DNA of 5,597 nt, from the NCBI GenBank assembly GCA_964347765.1, contig CAYGAG010000101.1, forward strand, positions 1 through 5,597, in the 5' to 3' direction. The notes below the pieces were generated by a model. It worked only from the letters and a program-made list of their open reading frames with translations. It was not told where the DNA came from and did not search any database. Shown here one piece after another: positions 4,410 to 5,597 of the stretch; position 1 is the first letter of the stretch, and each line of letters starts with the position of its first letter. This DNA comes from CAYGAG01 sp964347765. GTDB lineage: Archaea; Thermoproteota; Bathyarchaeia; Bathyarchaeales; Bathycorpusculaceae. The position numbers and the translations under genes were made by a program.

Positions 4410-5348
4410 TCAGCAAACCGCCCGGTTCCAGTAGTGTCTTGTTCCATCGTTCACAAATCCCACTGATTTGTATAGCTTCCGAGCTCCTTCCGTTGGAGCT
4501 GCTCCCAAGATAACAATCACAGATGGCCTGTACTTATGTAGCCGCTTGAGGCTCTCGCAAATCACGGCCTTCGCTAGTCCTCGCCGTCGATGGTCAGGAT
4601 GAGTCCCAACAGGTTCAAGTTCAGTTATTTTGCTACCCGGATCAATTCGGGCTGTACAGAAGGCTGCGAAATCACCGGCTGGCCCCACAGCGACAATATC
4701 TAGGTCTTCTCGGTAGAACGAAGCTGTACTATACAGTACGAGTTGCTCCTTAGTCATGCTTACGATGTGCGCAAAGACCGCCATCTGGACTTCGCGGTAC
4801 TTCAAGAAGTCCATCTCAATGACGGCATTTCGTATCGAATAGCCTTTAGGTAAGCTATAGGTGGGAACCGGCGTATCCGCAGAGCGGATTTGCTTGTCCC
4901 CTTCCACTTCGCCTTTCTGGAACCCTGAATCTGACAGGACTCGAATGAAATCTGCGTCATCGTCGTCAACGACGAAGCTCATTTTCGCGTCTCCTTTTTT
5001 GTCGCCTCGTAGCTCTTTCATGCGATCATGCATCCATGGTACTATTTCTCTTGCCATGGACAAGTAGTTCGGATCCACTGAGAGCCAACACCTCCCATGG
5101 GGTTTGGTGTAGGACACTGCAATCATTCTTCGCGGAGCTGGTTGAGTTGCCTCACAAGTCTCCCAAACCTTTAGGAATTCATCCTCAGCATCCAGATATT
5201 CTGTTCCACCAGGTCCAAACTTGACATTCTCGAGCTCTGATGGTATCCAGTTTGTGTAGGCCTTCCTTCTAAAGAATAGTTCTGCAAGAAAGGCTCTGAC
5301 AGACTCAAAGTCCCGGTCCCAGTGAAAATCGCGGACGCGAAGCTGCAT
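4410..5348 (-). CDS. GNAT-family N-acetyltransferase, tandem-domain
   Basis: This encodes 312 residues, about twice a single GNAT domain and without a signal peptide, so a cytoplasmic enzyme. The C-terminal half (about 170-310) is a clear GNAT: YSIRNAV starts the first strand, and motif A is ITELEPVGTHPDHRRRGLAKAVI (read as 241-250 and 251-263), whose RRRGLA loop (254-259) binds the acetyl-CoA pyrophosphate. Motif B is ARKLYKSVGF (289-298), with Tyr293 in the usual place for the general acid. The N-terminal half (about 1-150) has GNAT-like spacing (MQLRVRDF start, a central RMIAVSY strand, an end reading LSDSGFQKGE) but no RxxGxG/A loop, so it is probably a degenerate, structural domain. It transfers an acetyl group from acetyl-CoA to an unknown amine. 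It has its own promoter-like region and is flanked on both sides by the 28-bp repeat. Confidence 0.9.
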   Translation of the reverse strand: MQLRVRDFHWDRDFESVRAFLAELFFRRKAYTNWIPSELENVKFGPGGTEYLDAEDEFLKVWETCEATQPAPRRMIAVSYTKPHGRCWLSVDPNYLSMAREIVPWMHDRMKELRGDKKGDAKMSFVVDDDDADFIRVLSDSGFQKGEVEGDKQIRSADTPVPTYSLPKGYSIRNAVIEMDFLKYREVQMAVFAHIVSMTKEQLVLYSTASFYREDLDIVAVGPAGDFAAFCTARIDPGSKITELEPVGTHPDHRRRGLAKAVICESLKRLHKYRPSVIVILGAAPTEGARKLYKSVGFVNDGTRHYWNRAVC

Positions 5349-5363
5349 TGTTTACTCATTAAA

Positions 5364-5379
5364 GAGTATAGCGATACTC
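5364..5379. promoter_or_regulatory. Inverted repeat at the acetyltransferase start region
   Basis: GAGTAT (5364-5369) and ATACTC (5374-5379) are perfect 6-bp inverted arms around AGCG. They lie 16-31 bases before the ATG and just downstream of the putative TATA box, over the expected transcription start. This is a natural operator position; in RNA it would also form a small 5' hairpin. Confidence 0.4.
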
Positions 5380-5387
5380 GCGTAATC

Positions 5388-5395
5388 TATTTTAT
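5388..5395 (-). promoter_or_regulatory. TATA box for the acetyltransferase
   Basis: On the minus strand ATAAAATA lies about 43 bases before the ATG at 5348. Transcription would begin near 5365, giving a leader of roughly 17 bases. No clear Shine-Dalgarno site is seen in that leader. TTTAAATG (about 5401-5407) is a second A/T-rich candidate further upstream. Confidence 0.4.
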
Positions 5396-5412
5396 GGTTG
5401 CATTTAAAGCGT

Positions 5413-5418
5413 AAAAAA
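5413..5418 (-). terminator. T-run after repeat copy 2
   Basis: On the minus strand TTTTTT follows the T-arm-like hairpin of repeat copy 2 by about 28 bases and ends some 18 bases before the acetyltransferase TATA box. Its spacing from the hairpin nearly matches that at copy 1, although the sequence between differs. Confidence 0.4.
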
Positions 5419-5445
5419 GGGGCAACTGCGGGTGTGTGTGGGGGA

Positions 5446-5473
5446 TGGGATTTGAACCCAACCAACCAACCAA
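5446..5473 (-). repeat. 28-bp direct repeat, copy 2: T-arm-like hairpin with (GGTT)n run
   Basis: This is an exact copy of 4303-4330, with starts 1143 bases apart. The (GGTT)n run is opposite 5471-5457 and the T-arm-like hairpin with its B-box ends at 5446. After the hairpin the minus strand continues CATCCCCCAC, related to but not the same as copy 1, so partial similarity extends about 10 bases past the exact repeat. On the other side (beyond 5473) similarity to copy 1 stops at once. No complete tRNA can be built around it. Confidence 0.75.
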
Positions 5474-5523
5474 ATAGAAGACACTTCCAGACAGAGTAGT
5501 GCAAACTAGGTGTAACCTTTCAG

Positions 5524-5597
5524 ATGTTCGATAGGGAAAAGGCGCGCGCGCTTATTCTAGTTGGAGAAGTCTTCGGGCGATCAGTATGTTCCAAATT
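5524..5597 (+). CDS. Possible 5' end of a plus-strand gene (partial)
   Basis: An ATG at 5524 opens a plus-strand frame of 24 codons that is still open at the window end and reads MFDREKARALILVGEVFGRS followed by VCSK. It looks like an amphipathic helix at a protein's N-terminus. AGGTG lies 11 bases upstream, a weak Shine-Dalgarno candidate. If the gene is real, the alternating GC tract at 5541-5551 is coding (KARAL). The evidence is short, and no function can be suggested. Confidence 0.35.
   Translation, partial: MFDREKARALILVGEVFGRSVCSK
5541..5551. repeat. Alternating GC tract, identical to 3794-3804
   Basis: GGCGCGCGCGC here is identical to the 11-mer at 3794-3804. A shorter relative, GAGCGCGCGC, lies at 111-120, just before the start codon of the first plus-strand gene. 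All three lie at or near gene borders in otherwise moderate-GC sequence. Confidence 0.5.

Noticed and set aside
4260..4466. A 68-codon plus-strand frame across repeat copy 1
   Set aside because: It runs through the repeat and the 3' end of the acetyltransferase, reads partly as NQPTNTHNN from the CCAA units, and has no promoter or ribosome site.
4303..5473. The repeats as a CRISPR array or insertion sequence ends
   Set aside because: There are only two copies, 1143 bases apart and in direct orientation, with an ordinary GNAT gene between them; no spacer pattern, no terminal inverted repeats and no transposase.

Overview
The window reads as archaeal chromosome, probably from a Bathyarchaeia-like member of the Thermoproteota. 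The lineage is inferred from recalled family resemblance, not from a search. Three things support it. A/T-rich TATA-like boxes sit about 25-35 bases before several starts, with no bacterial -35/-10 pairs evident. Leaderless or short-leader starts are mixed with one very strong Shine-Dalgarno site. The gene content (a secreted protein with a TQTVxQTI motif, a DUF2341-LamG surface protein and a small NIPSNAP-like protein) is familiar from uncultured archaea. I see no transposase, integrase, CRISPR array, rRNA or complete tRNA.

Layout, left to right. The start of a minus-strand gene may leave the window at 1-36. It diverges from a plus-strand gene of unknown function (123-587) that may have a PH-like fold. 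A hairpin-rich gap (588-668) separates that gene from a convergent minus-strand pair. The pair is a two-helix membrane protein with a Cys/His-rich tail (669-1169), preceded by a small secreted beta-rich protein (1183-1677, probably starting near 1713). A divergent promoter region with a palindrome (about 1714-1845) separates these from a 594-residue DUF2341-LamG surface protein on the plus strand (1846-3630). A gap with a GC-alternating tract follows (3631-3829). Then come two minus-strand genes, each with its own promoter and inverted repeat: a NIPSNAP-like dimeric alpha/beta-barrel protein (3830-4153) and a two-domain GNAT acetyltransferase (4410-5348). A plus-strand gene may begin at 5524 and run off the window.

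How the parts fit together. The surface block at 669-3630 looks like a unit. The small secreted protein and the large LamG protein are transcribed divergently from one region. They share an N-terminal hydrophobic segment followed by a Y-E-[ST]-x-T-x-x-V-x-Q-T motif, so they may be exported and assembled alike, perhaps as subunits of one surface structure. The two right-hand genes are separated and bounded by an exact 28-bp direct repeat (4303-4330 and 5446-5473). On the minus strand each copy reads as a (GGTT)n run joined to a tRNA T-arm-like hairpin with a perfect B-box, followed about 30 bases later by a T-run, and then by the promoter of the next minus-strand gene. This repeat is the most unusual feature of the window. 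It could be a tRNA-end-derived attachment site, a family of small RNAs, or an intergenic terminator/insulator module.
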